Assembly (NCBI GenBank): GCA_030386875.1
Contig: CM059557.1
Span: 59,288,514 to 59,352,513, forward strand
DNA length: 64,000 nt
Direction: 5' to 3'
From: Morinoia aosen
Lineage: Eukaryota > Arthropoda > Malacostraca > Amphipoda > Talitridae
Shown piece after piece: positions 1 through 11,454 of this stretch. The position numbers and the translations under genes are program-made. Under the pieces are notes generated by a model, which saw only the letters and a program-made list of their open reading frames with translations, was not told the origin of the DNA and did no database searches. Each line of letters starts with the position of its first letter. Within the stretch, counting starts at the first letter, position 1.

Positions 1-1401
1 TTGAAGTAATTTAATATGAATTTTGTTTGTTTTTCATTCATGTGTTTAATGAATTCAAGAGATATTGTATCTGGTCCGGGTGCTTTAGAGTTAGAGCTGT
101 GTATTGCTCTTTTGAGTTTTAACGCAGTGCGAGCGCGGTTGTAATCATGGTCTGTATCCTTTGAAAATGAGATCTGTTCACAGATGCTCCTACGTTCATC
201 AAATATTGGATCATGAGAATCTAAGTTGTTATGTGAGGCATATTGGTCCAACAATATATCAGAAATTTCATTTGGGCATGTAATTATTTCTTAGCCTGAA
301 TTTTTGAGCAGTATTTGTCTCTGGCTTTGTATTCCCATTATGGCTTTAATTTTGTGCCAGACCTCCGCTTGAGAAGAGGTACTAAGGCCTGTCACAAATT
401 CCCTCCAACTGACGGCTTTAGCCTCTAGTACTTGTTTTTCGGAAAATCGCTCTTGCTTTCTTAAATGCAATCCATGTATCAATGTTCTCAAGGTGATTTT
501 TGTAATGGTTGTAGGCCTTATGGTATTTCCTATGGGGCATCTTGCACTCATCAGTCCATTAGCTGCTTGTCCTTTTTTGTGTAAAGCTTTGACTAGCCTT
601 GATGTTGCCAATATTGCTTTGGTTATGGATTGATAAGCATCAGATATTGTCTATTTTGAGCAGTTTGGGAACACTAGAGCAGTTTCAAATATTGACAATC
701 TGCATTGCGCAAGTGCCATCTTGGTAGATGGGCCTTGGGAATTGATAAAGGTGAATCAATAATCAGTGGAAAGTGATCACTTGAAAATGTGTCACTACAC
801 GTGTTCCATGTAAACTTGGAGTGCAGATCCTCGGTGACTATTGTTAGATCTATGTGTGTATAAGTACCTCTGGAGGACAAGAAAGTTGGGGCTGAATTAT
901 TCAGTAATATTAGGTGTTTTCAGTCATCCAGTTCTGCATTATTTTACCCTCTGTGTCACTGACGTCAGAGCCCCAGCCATAGCTGTGAGCATTTGAGTCC
1001 ATCAAAATAATGCTAGATCCCGTAATCTGATAACTGATGTCCTGTAACTTCTGCATTAAACCATAACTTTCCAAATGGGGTGGCAAATACATATTTATTA
1101 TATCGATACGCTTTTTGTTGATAAATATTTTGCAGAGCACAATCTCTAATGGAGTAGTCAATTGTGTCGTTATGTTTGGTATGCTGGAGTGAATAAAAGT
1201 AATCACCCCACCTCCTCTACCTTCCCTTCTTTCATATCGGAAAGGGCTGAAGTAATTCTTCAATTATATGTTATGGCGCTGTTGTGACAATGATTCTTGA
1301 ATACAAATAATTCCTGGCTGATGTTGATCAATAAGCCAGTGAAGGTTAGGTAGTTTTGCAAAGTATCCTTTTAAAATCCATTGTAGGATTGTTAAGTTCA
1401 T
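1..1401 (-). pseudogene. ORF2 (endonuclease and start of reverse transcriptase) of an I/Jockey-like non-LTR retrotransposon, broken
   Basis: Reading leftwards from an ATG at 1401, the conceptual protein opens with TILQWILKGY, the usual start of an apurinic-type endonuclease, here with Ile where the family has the catalytic Asn. It continues through GRGGGVITFI and DSNAHSYGWGS (1263-910) and the SSDHFPLII end of the endonuclease domain (880-674). A linker follows (611-291), then the SKAPGPD block that opens the reverse transcriptase, about 90 bases from the window edge. Stops and frameshifts separate these pieces, so the copy is dead. The rest of the reverse transcriptase lies outside the window. 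The endonuclease resembles that of the intact element at 49070-46886. Assignment to the I/Jockey group is by motif reading only. Confidence 0.85.
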
Positions 1402-1430
1402 GCTTGACTGATGAGAGAGGTAATATTTTA

Positions 1431-3171
1431 TTATGTGAGTAACTCGGAAATTAGTTCACTAGCTTCTAATATATTTTCTATTTGTTTTAGGCTGTCTATT
1501 TCAGTTATAGTGTTTGCCATTAAGATTTTGATAATTGCAGGGAGAAGTTGGATGATTAGATTTTTAAAGCAGTCCACCGTTTGTTTCTCCTGGGAGGTTT
1601 TCGGCAGATGTGGTGTTGCATTTGAGTTGTCTGCATCTCTTAATTGAGATTGTATTTCTAGCATGTTCCTGTGATCCGGAGGATAACCAGAAGCTACATC
1701 AGTCTCAGGCAATGTATTTGAGCCCAGGGAAGCGTGTTGGCTTCTTCTAGTGGTTTGTATTGGTGTAGATTGATTCCTGCAGCTTTGGCTGGTTATCATC
1801 TGCTTATGTTTTTTGTCAGCAAAAAAGCAGAACCACCTCTTCTGAGAGGTGGTTCTGTTGTGGAGTGGGCGTGTACTATATGATCGGGTTACAGCTGCAT
1901 ATGTATTCCGAGAAAAATTTTGCTTTTGTGACTGAGTGAGAGCCGGGAATATGTGCTGTGATTCGAGGGTAATATATTCTTCAGTGTTCATCTCTAGTTG
2001 TTTTTTTGTTGTTGAGAGTAGATGGCACGTGATTCATTAAAAGAAATATTTTTGCTGTCCTTGATTTTGCAAATTTCGTGTTCTTAGACATATGTTGGAA
2101 CAGTTTTTGGAGTTAGCAGAACGATTCCCTTTGCAGTTAGGGCAATGGCAGTTGTCTGATTTGCAGCTTGCTTAGTCATGTTCTTCTGATGAACAGTGTC
2201 TGCGAATTTTTTTGTTCCGGCAGATGGAAGCGGTATGCCCCACCTCCAACATTTTGTGCAATAGATTGGGTTTGGATAGAAAGGATGGACTTCGTAATTA
2301 AAATATCCTGCCTTAATCTCCTTAGGGCATTCTGTTCCTAGAAAAGTCTAAACGAACACAGGAGAGTCAGCTCGCTTTGGGTCCATGTACATTTTCCTGA
2401 TATTTAATATTAATAGAGATTTTATCCAAGGATTTGGCTGCAAGTAATATTTTTTGTTCAGAGATTTTTACTTTTATTATTAAGCTTCCTGTTTATTTTT
2501 TATTTTTTGTATTCCACTTGTTCCACTGGGCCACAAATTTGATTGATTTTGCTCTGCACTCTGAATGGTCTCAGTTTTGTTAGTTTGATCTGTTCATCTG
2601 TAGCAGAGATTATGACATGCCTGGAAGAATCAGGTATTTTATCAATGTTTTCTGGCAGGTTCAAATCAATTTTAGCAGATCTGGCTTTTGAGAAAGTTGC
2701 TTGATTGTTTGTATATTGCTCTTGGTTGTTAGGAATGGTATCTATAGTTGTATTTAGAGACCTACCCCTAGGTATCACTGCAGATGGATTACTCTCAAAG
2801 GACAAGTCAGTTGTACAAAACTCCAAGTTGTTGCTTAAGTTCCTTTTCTTTTTTCCATGAGCTTCTTTTTCTGCAGGTTCAAGGCTTTCATCCAAAGTTT
2901 GTTTTTGTGGATTAGTGGGCTTTTCAGTTTCATTTGTAGCTGCTAATATTACATTGTTGTCAAGAATTTCTGGCATTTGCATTTCTGATAGAGATGGTTG
3001 ATTTAGGGTAGTACTTTTGGGGGGTTAAACTGCTGACTTTTGGATAACCTTTTTTGGAAGTTTTTATATTTCCATTTTCTTTTGGAACAGGTTGCGAGTA
3101 ATGATGCATTCCTTTTTTTCCCTTGGTGTTGCTAGACCCAGGGCCTCCAGGGGTTTTTCTTTATTGGCCAT
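1431..3171 (-). pseudogene. ORF1 (gag-like RNA-binding protein) of the same non-LTR retrotransposon, broken
   Basis: Three pieces in order match ORF1 of the element at 52231-49067. A start near 3171 leads into a low-complexity N-terminus. A segment at 2982-2500 (DSSRHVIISATDEQIKLTKL) matches the domain before the zinc knuckles. At about 2310-2090 a degraded zinc-knuckle region reads PNPIYCTKCWRWG with later cysteines lost. The C-terminal piece (1991-1431) ends in a hydrophobic IIQLLPAIIKILMA segment, also seen at the end of the other ORF1. Frame breaks separate all pieces. ORF1 proteins coat the element RNA. The order ORF1 then ORF2 on one strand shows one element running off the left edge. 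Confidence 0.75.
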
Positions 3172-3668
3172 TGGGTAGGTCAATCTTTCAAGTACTTTCA
3201 GCATTTTAAGTTAAAAAATTAATGGTACTTGCCAAAACATTAAATTTTCTTAGCCACCACGTCCTATTAGCCTTTAATTAGACCATCCGTCCATGAACTT
3301 GTAACCTCAATAAAATGATGCATAAATGATTCACTTCACTTTGCTTTGATTAACTTCGCAGTGATTTACTTCTGCTAATAAACAACCATTAGTGTTCAAT
3401 TTGTGGTAGCCTTATTTTGTTAATGTAAAACGAATTTAAGGCTGTGAAGCGTTCTCTTGAATCAAGGGGGGATAAACCTTGTGTACTAGTTTGCGTAGAA
3501 TTTGAGGCTGTGAATTAATATTTAGTAGGATGTTGCCTATTCATTAAACATAGTGGATGCTGTGCATGGTTAATTTCTTTATTGGGATCAGTGCACAGTT
3601 AAGTAAAACTTTTATCAAAAAAAAATTAATATGTATGAGCTATATGTACTTGTTATTCCGTTCATTCT
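3172..3668. other. No gene seen between two retroelements
   Basis: AT-rich sequence with no coding pattern. The first part probably includes the 5' UTR of the element to the left. Short poly(A) and poly(T) runs occur, but no terminal repeats or recognisable domains. Confidence 0.5.
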
Positions 3669-3682
3669 CCCTCTACACTGCA

Positions 3683-3968
3683 CCCTTAGGGGGATACAGG
3701 TATTGTATCTATGGGAATTAGCGCTCCCAGGGGAATTATGTGAGGGCCTGAGCTAAAGGTTAGGTAGGCTTCCTTTTGTTGAAATAGAATAGGTTTTTGT
3801 TTTGTTACGGGCCATCTTTTTTCGGTTCACTGCTGTCCTGTTTTTCAGTACCTACTACTTTCTTCTTCAACTTTTTCTTGTTTAATGAACTTCTTTCTTA
3901 GCTTCCTGTTTCTGAGCACCTTGTGCATAGATTCCGCGTTCCCTCAACTCCATACTAAATGGTGCCTT
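3683..3968 (+). repeat. Dispersed block shared with 8760-9065
   Basis: Shared landmarks include GTATCTATGGGAAT, GCTCCCAGGGG.ATTATGTGAGGG, CTACTTTCTTCTTCAACTT and ATGGTGCCTT, in the same order and orientation as at 8760-9065. The match ends where a pyrimidine-rich tandem tract (CTCTCCTTCC repeats, 3969-4016) begins just before the reverse transcriptase frame. Confidence 0.8.
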
Positions 3969-5884
3969 TCTCCTTCCTCTCTCCTTCCTCTCTCCTTCCT
4001 TTCTCCTTCCTCTCAAACAGTACCTTATACAAGAGATATAAAGAACATGAAAAAATTCTTCGAAAGAAAATCACTGAAGCGAAACAAACTCACTTCCACC
4101 AGGCACTGATAACGGCTAAAAATAACCCGAAGCGAACTTGGGAAATCATTAGTGAGGTAGCACCATATAAAAATTTAGATCGCATAAGTAATTTTGAAAA
4201 TCCCTTGGCAACAGCCACGGATTTCAACACATTCTTTTCAAAAGTAGGGGCTCAAGTTTTCAGTGAGGTGTGTACCAATCCAGATGAAACGACAATTGAA
4301 AATTCATGCCCCACTGCACCCTCGAGGACTGATGTCAAGTGGAGACCACGCCCTGTCGATTTACCGGAGTTACAAAACATCTTATACTCGCTAAAAAACA
4401 CAAAGGCGGTTGGACATGATGGTATCAGTCTTCAATATATCAAAGACAGTTTCCCTGTTACAGCACCATGGATTCGTCTGTTAATTAATACATCAATAGT
4501 AACCAACACGTTTCCAAACCAATGGAAACACTCCATTATTAGACCGTTGCACAAAAGTGGTGACCTAAATACAGCATCAAACTACAGGCCCATCAGTCTT
4601 TTGCCTGTCATGTCCAAACTATTGGAGAAAGTGGTGACAAATCAACTGTCATTTCACCTGGACGAGTCAAATCTACTCCTACAAAATCAATATGCCTATA
4701 GAAGAAATACTAGCACCCAAGACGCTCTGCTCAATATATCTGAAAAAATATACAGTGACATCGATCAAAAGAATGTAACACTCCTGCTGCTACTTGATCT
4801 CTCTAAGGCGTTCGATAGCGTCGAACATGAAAGACTTCTACGTAAAATACTGAACTTGGGAATAGACACGCAATGGTTTGAAAGTTACTTGTCAAATCGA
4901 TCTCATGCAGTCCGCATAGAAAACAAATTGTCCCCATTTATTCAAAACAATTTTGGTGTTCCCCAAGGATCCATTCTTGGTCCGCTACTCTTTTCTATTT
5001 TCATTAATGATTTCCCTCCAATGCCTTCTAACACACGGATCTCAATGTATGCAGATGATGTTCAAATTGCAATAACAAGTTCAGTATCGGAAATACCACA
5101 GACGCAAATTAAAGCCGAAACTTTACTGACTAGCCTGAAATCATGGTACGACCGAAATGGTCTCAAATTAAATGCTAATAAAACACAATGCATTATTTTT
5201 GGATCCAAAGATGCAATTAAAAAAACTTCAGATCTTACTCTTGCAGTTGGAAATGATAAAATTAATGCATCAGAAAAAGTTGAAAATCTAGGTATCTGGT
5301 TCGATAGAAATATGTCCTTCAAATCTCACGTTGAGACTACTTGCAATAAAATCTACGGAACTTTAATGTTTTTTCATCGTATAAAAAGTATGCTAGACGA
5401 AAAATCCAGATTATTAGCAATTCAATCCCTTGTGTTATCGCGCATTGACTACTGCAGCCTAGTATGGGGAGACTTACCTCAATACCTTCAAAGGGACTTA
5501 CAAAAATGCATGAATTTTGCAGCCAAGGTGGTATGCAACGGTAATTTCAAAAGAAATGATCACGTAACCCCTCTCCTCAATAAACTCGGCTGGATTCCTA
5601 TCCAAGAAAGGCTCCTCTTGCAGAAGGCCCAATACGTATTCTCCTCGTTATATCTTCCTCAGAGCAATGCGGAGATAGTGCGTTTCCATCCACCCACTGT
5701 AACCAATCAAAAACCGAACAGAAATAATAATGTCTTAGTCAACTATCGTTCATCTCACTTAGGGCAGAAGGCTCTGTCCATATCAGGCGCCTTACTGTGG
5801 AACAAACTTCCCCTGAATATTAAAGTCCCTCAAAGACCGAGAGAATTTAAAGCCAAAATAACTCGTCATCTTGTGTCTCAATAA
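3959..5884 (+). CDS. Reverse transcriptase of a CR1/L2-like non-LTR retrotransposon (ORF2, endonuclease missing)
   Basis: One open frame of 641 codons. About the first 20 codons (TCCTTCCTCTC repeats) are probably not native. Real similarity starts near YKRYKEHEKILRKKI. The reverse transcriptase blocks follow in order: KAVGHDGISL, NYRPISLLPVMSKLLEKVV, the first catalytic block LLLLLDLSKAFDSVEH, GVPQGSILGPLLFSIFIND, the catalytic MYADDVQI and the thumb block KVENLGIWFDRNMSF. The C-terminal region LSRIDYCSLVWG to SISGALLWNKLPLNIK is shared by CR1/L2-type elements. No endonuclease lies upstream in any frame, as expected for 5' truncation. The frame is unbroken and keeps both catalytic aspartates of YADD, suggesting a fairly young insertion. 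The exact clade needs a phylogeny. Confidence 0.85.
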   Translation: MVPFSFLSPSSLLPFSFLSNSTLYKRYKEHEKILRKKITEAKQTHFHQALITAKNNPKRTWEIISEVAPYKNLDRISNFENPLATATDFNTFFSKVGAQVFSEVCTNPDETTIENSCPTAPSRTDVKWRPRPVDLPELQNILYSLKNTKAVGHDGISLQYIKDSFPVTAPWIRLLINTSIVTNTFPNQWKHSIIRPLHKSGDLNTASNYRPISLLPVMSKLLEKVVTNQLSFHLDESNLLLQNQYAYRRNTSTQDALLNISEKIYSDIDQKNVTLLLLLDLSKAFDSVEHERLLRKILNLGIDTQWFESYLSNRSHAVRIENKLSPFIQNNFGVPQGSILGPLLFSIFINDFPPMPSNTRISMYADDVQIAITSSVSEIPQTQIKAETLLTSLKSWYDRNGLKLNANKTQCIIFGSKDAIKKTSDLTLAVGNDKINASEKVENLGIWFDRNMSFKSHVETTCNKIYGTLMFFHRIKSMLDEKSRLLAIQSLVLSRIDYCSLVWGDLPQYLQRDLQKCMNFAAKVVCNGNFKRNDHVTPLLNKLGWIPIQERLLLQKAQYVFSSLYLPQSNAEIVRFHPPTVTNQKPNRNNNVLVNYRSSHLGQKALSISGALLWNKLPLNIKVPQRPREFKAKITRHLVSQ

Positions 5885-6599
5885 TAATTTTTAGTTACAG
5901 AACATACTGAATGAGTACTAACGAATCTCATTTGCCTGGTATCTCCATTGCTGAACATTCTCCCTCGCTCATTGTTTTATAATTCAAGACATCACACAAC
6001 AGTTTGGAAGTATGCGTAGGTATTATGATTTGACCGCCTATACGTTGTCATTTGCAAACATGCTTACTTGTATATGTGTGTACGTATATAGGTGTATGTG
6101 CACATATGGGTGTGTATATGTGCACGTACACCTGTGTGCACTAGAGTAGATAAACCAGTCGAAGGTTGCATTTTATGTCATTCCTCTCCGTTTCTGTGCA
6201 AGCATCAAACTAGACCGTCATGGTACCTATATGTGTGTGTGTGTTTATCAATTGCAGACATTCTGCACCATATTACAAAGATAATGTGTTTTTTTTCTAA
6301 TATGAAATTGTAAAGCATCCATGTAAAAAAAAAAAAATAAAAATAAATTCGTTGTGTGATCATCCATTTATACTGCAGTAATATGCTTATTCTGCTTATA
6401 ATAATGTGATACCTATGTTTGTTCATGAATTGCCGACAATTTGCGCCATATTTCAAAGATAATGTGATTTGTTTTCTAATATGAAACCTTTATAGGACAT
6501 TAATGTTTTCTTTCTTATTCACGTCCCACAATCGTTTTCATGTTTCTGACTTAAGTAGACTGTCTTGTGCCACTATTTTTAGTACGAAATTTTATAAAA

Positions 6600-7395
6600 T
6601 TCATGCTATAATAAAAAATATTTCCTCTGTTTCCCTCGATTGGAATTCTGGTTTATAATGGCTAGTTTATGCTGATATTTGCGCACATGCTTACTTGTAT
6701 ATATGTGTACGTGTGCACGCTACGCGTATGACACTCTGTAGAATGCGTATGTATTGCCTCAATGCATAGAAATGCATTTGTGTATGCTTACGAGTTTGGT
6801 GTAAGTATGTGCGTGGGTATGTTTGTGCATGCGTATGTGTATATATCTACATGTATACGTGCACATATGTGTGTACTAAACTGACAACTAGCATTTTACT
6901 AGAGAAAATGGTATTTTTTCTGTGCACTCTCAACTTGTAACATTACCTAACTCGTCATCTCTTTATTATTGTAAAGCATTCATGTACAAACTATACATTT
7001 GTTCTGCGATCATCCATTTATATTTAAATAAAATGCTTATTAACTAATGACCGGTATGTTAAAATTGTTGAATCAGAAATACAAAACTTATAATCTTCTT
7101 GGTCCTCATGCTTATGTGTACATATATGTGTATATATTTACATGTATGTGTGCACATATGTGTGTACTAAACTGACAACTAGCATTTTACTAGAGAAAAT
7201 GGTCATTTTCTGTTCACTCTCAACTTGTAACATTACCTAACTCGTCATCTCTTTATTATTGTAAAGCATTCATGTACAAACTATACATTTGTTGTACGAT
7301 CATCCATTTATATTTAAATAAAATGCTTATTAACTAACGACCGTTATGTTAAAATAATTGTTGAATTAGAAATACAAAGCTTATAATCTTCTTGG
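6600..7395 (+). repeat. Tandem duplication, unit about 291 bp, in the 3' part of the retroelement
   Basis: Two nearly identical units share GTGTACTAAACTGACAACTA (at 6871 and 7162, spacing 291), AACATTACCTAACTCGTCAT, ATCATCCATTTATATTTAAA and ATCTTCTTGGTCCTCATGCT. Older, more diverged pieces of the same unit occur at 6090-6480 (GTAAAGCATCCATGTA, GATCATCCATTTATA). The unit also contains alternating TATG/TGCA stretches. Confidence 0.85.
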
Positions 7396-7410
7396 TCCTC
7401 ATGCTTATGC

Positions 7411-7411
<1 letters not shown>

Positions 7412-7450
<39 letters not shown>

Positions 7451-7502
7451 GTATGTGTGTGTGTATGTATGTATATATATATGTACGTATATATATGTAT
7501 AT
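7412..7502. repeat. AT/TG microsatellite
   Basis: A long (AT)n run merges into TGTGTG and TATATG repeats. Short reading frames through it, such as one rich in YIYIYIY, are repeat artefacts. Confidence 0.95.
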
Positions 7503-7991
7503 GGATTTGTATTTATATTTTTTATTCATGCTTCCTTAAAATGACTCTTATGAACATTTGCCGAAACAAGCGATTCATATATTATTTCCTGGCATCAATA
7601 ATTGCGAAGTTTTATGTCATGTACATGTAAACTGTCAAAAGTGTTTTCACCCCACAATGAAAATGCATCGTCCATGAATTTGCGTTATCTCTTATAATTA
7701 TCATTACATGTATTTTCAAATGTAGATTAAGCAAGATTAGGAGCACATTGCCCTCAATCATTTATTTTCGACTAGTGACACGAGTTTTTCAATACTCGTG
7801 TGTGTGTGTATCATCTAAGTGTATTAATTTTAAGATATTTAAAAACCAATGATTGTAATATTGTACAATCTTTATTGGAAATAAAGTTTTTTCTTTCTTT
7901 CTTTCTTAGAACATATTTGTCGTGCAATTAAGGGAGGCTAAAACTTTCTTATATAATAATAATATTAATAATAATAACCCTCTACACTGCA

Positions 7992-8589
7992 ACTTTTTTG
8001 GAAAGGTTGTTTATAACTAACTTATGGAAACCTCTGCAAAACTATGATATATATTGTTTCAGGCAGTATTGCAAAGTTAAAAGAATTGGTACTCAAATTG
8101 TGATTTTGACTAACTGGTCATTCTAAACTTTATCTTTATAATCCATTAAACTAAATTTATTCATTTGTGAATTTTAAGTATTCAGGTTATTTTTATTTTA
8201 TAGTTCTTTACTTACTGGCACGGAGAGTGTCCTGATGTTTGAATATAGCGCTAATGCATTGGGAGTGCTGCAGCTTATTATTAATTAGTCACTCGTCGTA
8301 TGTGATTACTCAAGTCCTTTCCTAGATTCAAGCAATTAGTTTTATGTTGTTTCTTTTGTGTGGATTTTGGAATTTATAACTGGAAAATGTCGAAACGCGC
8401 ATAGAGAGGTGTACCAAATGTTTTGAGAGGAAAATAGTTTATTTCATTCATTATCGCCAAAAATATACGTGATATAAATTTAGTGTATTTTTAAGTGTGG
8501 AGAATATTTTTCCAGGGACTAATAACTATTGTCTCTTTGATTTTGCTCCCCATTCTTGAAGAACTAGTTATGTTAAGTCCCAAGGTTTG
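7992..8589. other. No gene seen
   Basis: AT-rich sequence right of the retroelement. No domain, terminal repeat or coding pattern was recognised. Confidence 0.5.
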
Positions 8590-9065
8590 AGTTTCGTAGG
8601 GCTTCTTTTTGTTACAATTTAAAAGCTTTGTTTTCTTTTCTCAAAAACCCTCTTTTCTTTTTATTCACTGCTGTTCCGTTTCTCATCACCTACGATTTTC
8701 TTCTTCAGCGTTAATTTTGTCATCTTGCTCCTCAATTTAATATTTTTATGTACAGGGTATCTTCCCTTCAGGGGGATGCAACTATTGTATCTATGGGAAT
8801 GAGTGCTCCCAGGGGGATTATGTGAGGGTACGAGCTGAAGGTTGTGTAGGCTTTCTTTTTGTTGAAATAGAAAAGATTTTGGGTTTGTTATGGACCATCT
8901 TTTTCAGTTCACTGGTGTCCTATTTTTCACCGCCTACGACTTTCTTCTTCAACTTCGTCTTGTTTCATGAACTTCTTTCATAGCTTACTATTTCTATGCA
9001 CGACGTGCATAGATTCCGCATTTTCTCAAATCCATACCAAATGGTGCCTTCCTCCTTTCTTTCTT
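8590..9065 (+). repeat. Two partial tandem copies of the block at 3683-3968
   Basis: The copy at about 8760-9065 matches 3683-3968 along most of its length. A second, shorter copy at about 8590-8735 (GGGCTTCTTTTTGTT, TTCACTGCTGTTCC, CACCTACGATTTTCTTCTTC) matches 8850-8980. This family therefore occurs three times, always in the same orientation. Confidence 0.75.
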
Positions 9066-10127
9066 CAATACGCCCTTTCATGTAGCGGTCACGGAGGCTT
9101 AAAATTGCGTATAATCGTTTCCAGTGAAGCGAAATATATAGCATGTTTTATTTCAAATAAACATATAAGTACAGAAGTTTATATTATCCTTACGATCCGG
9201 TGCGCAATCGTCAGCCTCATCCGCATGAAAAGATAATAAAACGTCTTCTATGATTGATTAAAGTAAATTTTCTATTTTTTTCGGAAAGGGCTTTCAATTT
9301 ACGAAGCTACTGTTATAATTAAATTGAAGATGGACGACCTTTTAGTTCTTGTAAATTTGCACGTAGCCGGACGGAATTGAATTTTCCAAAAATCCAAATC
9401 CGGATACGTGCAGGCATACCGGCCGTCGGTCCTGTTGTTGATCGTACGTTTGGAAGGCAGAGTACGCTGCGTGGTAGTACGCACGCTGCCGCCGCTGACG
9501 TCATGCTGCGTGCGAGTGATGTCATCCGGCTTGTTTGATACGAAGCTTTATATTGGCCAGTCGAATTAGCGAATGTGCGCGGCTGTACCCGTAGAAGTGA
9601 CTTTACCTCCTTTAGTATACCGTGCCAATAGCCGTCTCGCAAGTGTGACGTCAGCACGGAAGTCAGTTACCTACTAACTACGATAGGGTGCGCACACGCT
9701 CGCTGATTGCGCTTCCAGCTGTTGAGTTTATCGTAATCATTAATTTGGGATTCTAAGACTCCGAAAGATAATAAATTGTGCTTCCTCACTCGAGGACACT
9801 TAATAATATCAAAATTAATAGCAAAGATACATTAAGAGTTGAAAACTGTAAAGATTACAGGCCCTTGAATATAACAAATTAGAGAGCGACTTGCACGCGC
9901 ACCTCATCCTTCGATTTGTGGAGTGGTACTAATCTTGCTTTGGCAAATGGGAGGCCAGGGAGGGCGAGTTGTAGAGGGGGTGAGGAGGCGAGGAGGAGCC
10001 AACTTCAGCCAAGCGTCTGTGGTTGGCTCACGTGTGGGGCCTTGCCAATGTCCCAGTCTCCCAACTTTTGCAGCTAATTTGAACCCGATTGGAATCGGCT
10101 ATGCTCCCTCCAGTATATCCTAGCTCC
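9066..10127. other. G+C-richer stretch with two CRE palindromes; no gene recognised
   Basis: The segment 9350-9720 is clearly richer in G+C and CpG than its surroundings and contains the full palindrome TGACGTCA twice (9496-9503 and 9646-9653), plus TGATGTCA between them. A minus-strand frame of 112 codons (9657-9319) crosses it but resembles no family I know. The segment 9940-10060 is also G-rich. This could be a promoter-like island or the end of an unrecognised element. The sequence does not decide. Confidence 0.4.
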
Positions 10128-10456
10128 ATGGGTCAGTGTGCAGTTGGTAGTCATCAAGTGAGGTAGCGCCTCTCGCTCACCCGTTATGGCTGACTCAACA
10201 CTGCCGCGAGAAACTACATTGCTTTTAATTGAAATGTACTAAGCCCATCAATGCCTTTGGCAGACTAAAAGCTGCGAATATAAGGAGACTGCTTTCCATT
10301 TTATTTTAATGAAAATGAACGAATTTAGTAACATTTCACTCATGCAAATAAAAAAGAGATTACGTAGCTTTACGATGCAGTAACAATATTCACACAAGCT
10401 CGTCTACAGCAATCCATATTTCATAGCAGCAGGCCACATTGACTGGTTTTGTGCTG

Positions 10457-11454
10457 CATGGTTGCCACTTTTGTTTGACCAAAAAAATCTAGTGTGACCT
10501 CAAAAAATATCGAGAAACATCTAGATTTAAAAATAAAACATCCAAAAATATATCTAGAAATAAATTAATTATCTACTATAATAAATTAGTTGAACAATAG
10601 CATATAAGGATATTTATATCATAAATTATCATAAATTATATTATAATTATTGCTTTATATTAGGCAATTTATCTTTATATAAATTATCTAGTGTCCTGAT
10701 ATTTACCCTAATAAAGCTTGGTATCCAAATATTCTTCAACTCCACATGTGTTGCGAGTAGAAAGGTCAGTCTCTATTGCATTGCAAATTATCAATGCTCA
10801 GATTCCTACTTATCAACAATTGTTTTAAGGCTTTCACACCGCTATCTTCATCACTTTTAATAATTTTTCAATTGCTAAGTAAGTTGATTCTACTTTATTA
10901 GATGCATTACTTTAGAATTTAACTGATACACCAAGTAGTTTCATGATAGAAATATCATTGCTTCCATCCAACAATAAACTGAACTCAGTGTTACTAATAT
11001 CAATTGGACAGTCTTTCGTCAAAATGAGGCCACAATACATTCTTGATAATGTATGTGCATTTTATTCCATGATTTTTTGATATCATCACTAGTTTTGCAA
11101 TTGGAGATAGTGTGCTTTAGCTTATGAACCGTAAAATAGCCGTCTTGGTGTCGTTCATAATCTGAACATAACATGATCAGAATATGGTTGCTTCACTATT
11201 CAGACAATTTACTTAAGTAAATTAACAAATATAATAAAAATGAAGTAGTAACCAACCATTATAGTGAATTCTAAATTCGAATTTACAGTAAGCTATCATA
11301 TACATAGCTTAATTGTAATTCTAGCTAGAAAATTTCTAGCATGCTGAAAAAACTATATAGGTTTTATAGCTAATATCTAGGTTCGAAATTTTACATCTAG
11401 GCTTCAGCAAAAACATCTAGATCTAGCTATATAATATCTCGAGTGGTAGCCCTG
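10457..11454. mobile_element. hAT element remnant inside copy A
   Basis: Ends are CATGGTTGCCACT and AGTGGTAGCCCTG, imperfect inverted repeats of the hAT form CAGGGTTGCCA. Flanking 8-mers TTGTGCTG (10449-10456) and TTGAGCAG (11455-11462) agree at 6 of 8 positions, as expected for an old 8-bp hAT target duplication. The interior holds a degraded transposase fragment on the minus strand. Confidence 0.65.
10880..11045 (-). pseudogene. hAT-type transposase fragment
   Basis: The minus strand reads NTEFSLLLDGSNDISIMKLL, matching the first catalytic region of hAT transposases of the DUF4371/ZMYM-like kind (FS...LDES.D.S..K.L), where the first catalytic Asp sits. Here Glu of the usual DES is Gly. Stops follow within about 40 codons. 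No zinc-finger domain or C-terminal dimerisation domain was recognised nearby. Confidence 0.6.

Larger units (their letters stand above)
3683..7977 (+). mobile_element. CR1/L2-like non-LTR retrotransposon, 5' truncated, with long repetitive 3' part
   Basis: The coding part is the reverse transcriptase at 3959-5884, followed by about 2 kb of AT-rich 3' sequence containing tandem units and dinucleotide repeats. The 3' terminus is recognisable near 7860-7907: TTGTACAATCTTTATTGG, AATAAAG, then a (TTTC)n run, typical of CR1/L2-type tails. A 14-base direct repeat, CCCTCTACACTGCA, lies at 3669-3682 and 7978-7991 and could be the target duplication. If so, the block 3683-3960 belongs to the element. 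That block recurs at 8760-9065, so an alternative is a truncated element inserted into an older repeat. The 5' boundary is therefore uncertain. Confidence 0.65.

Noticed and set aside
6092-6456. Cys-rich short frames in the retroelement 3' region
   Set aside because: They come from TATGTG/TGCACG repeats on both strands. No coding signature.
7344-7529. Reading frame rich in Tyr-Ile repeats
   Set aside because: Entirely produced by the AT/TG microsatellite.
9319-9657. 112-codon minus-strand frame as a gene
   Set aside because: No known domain, no splice context, and the G+C-rich patch makes long chance frames likely.
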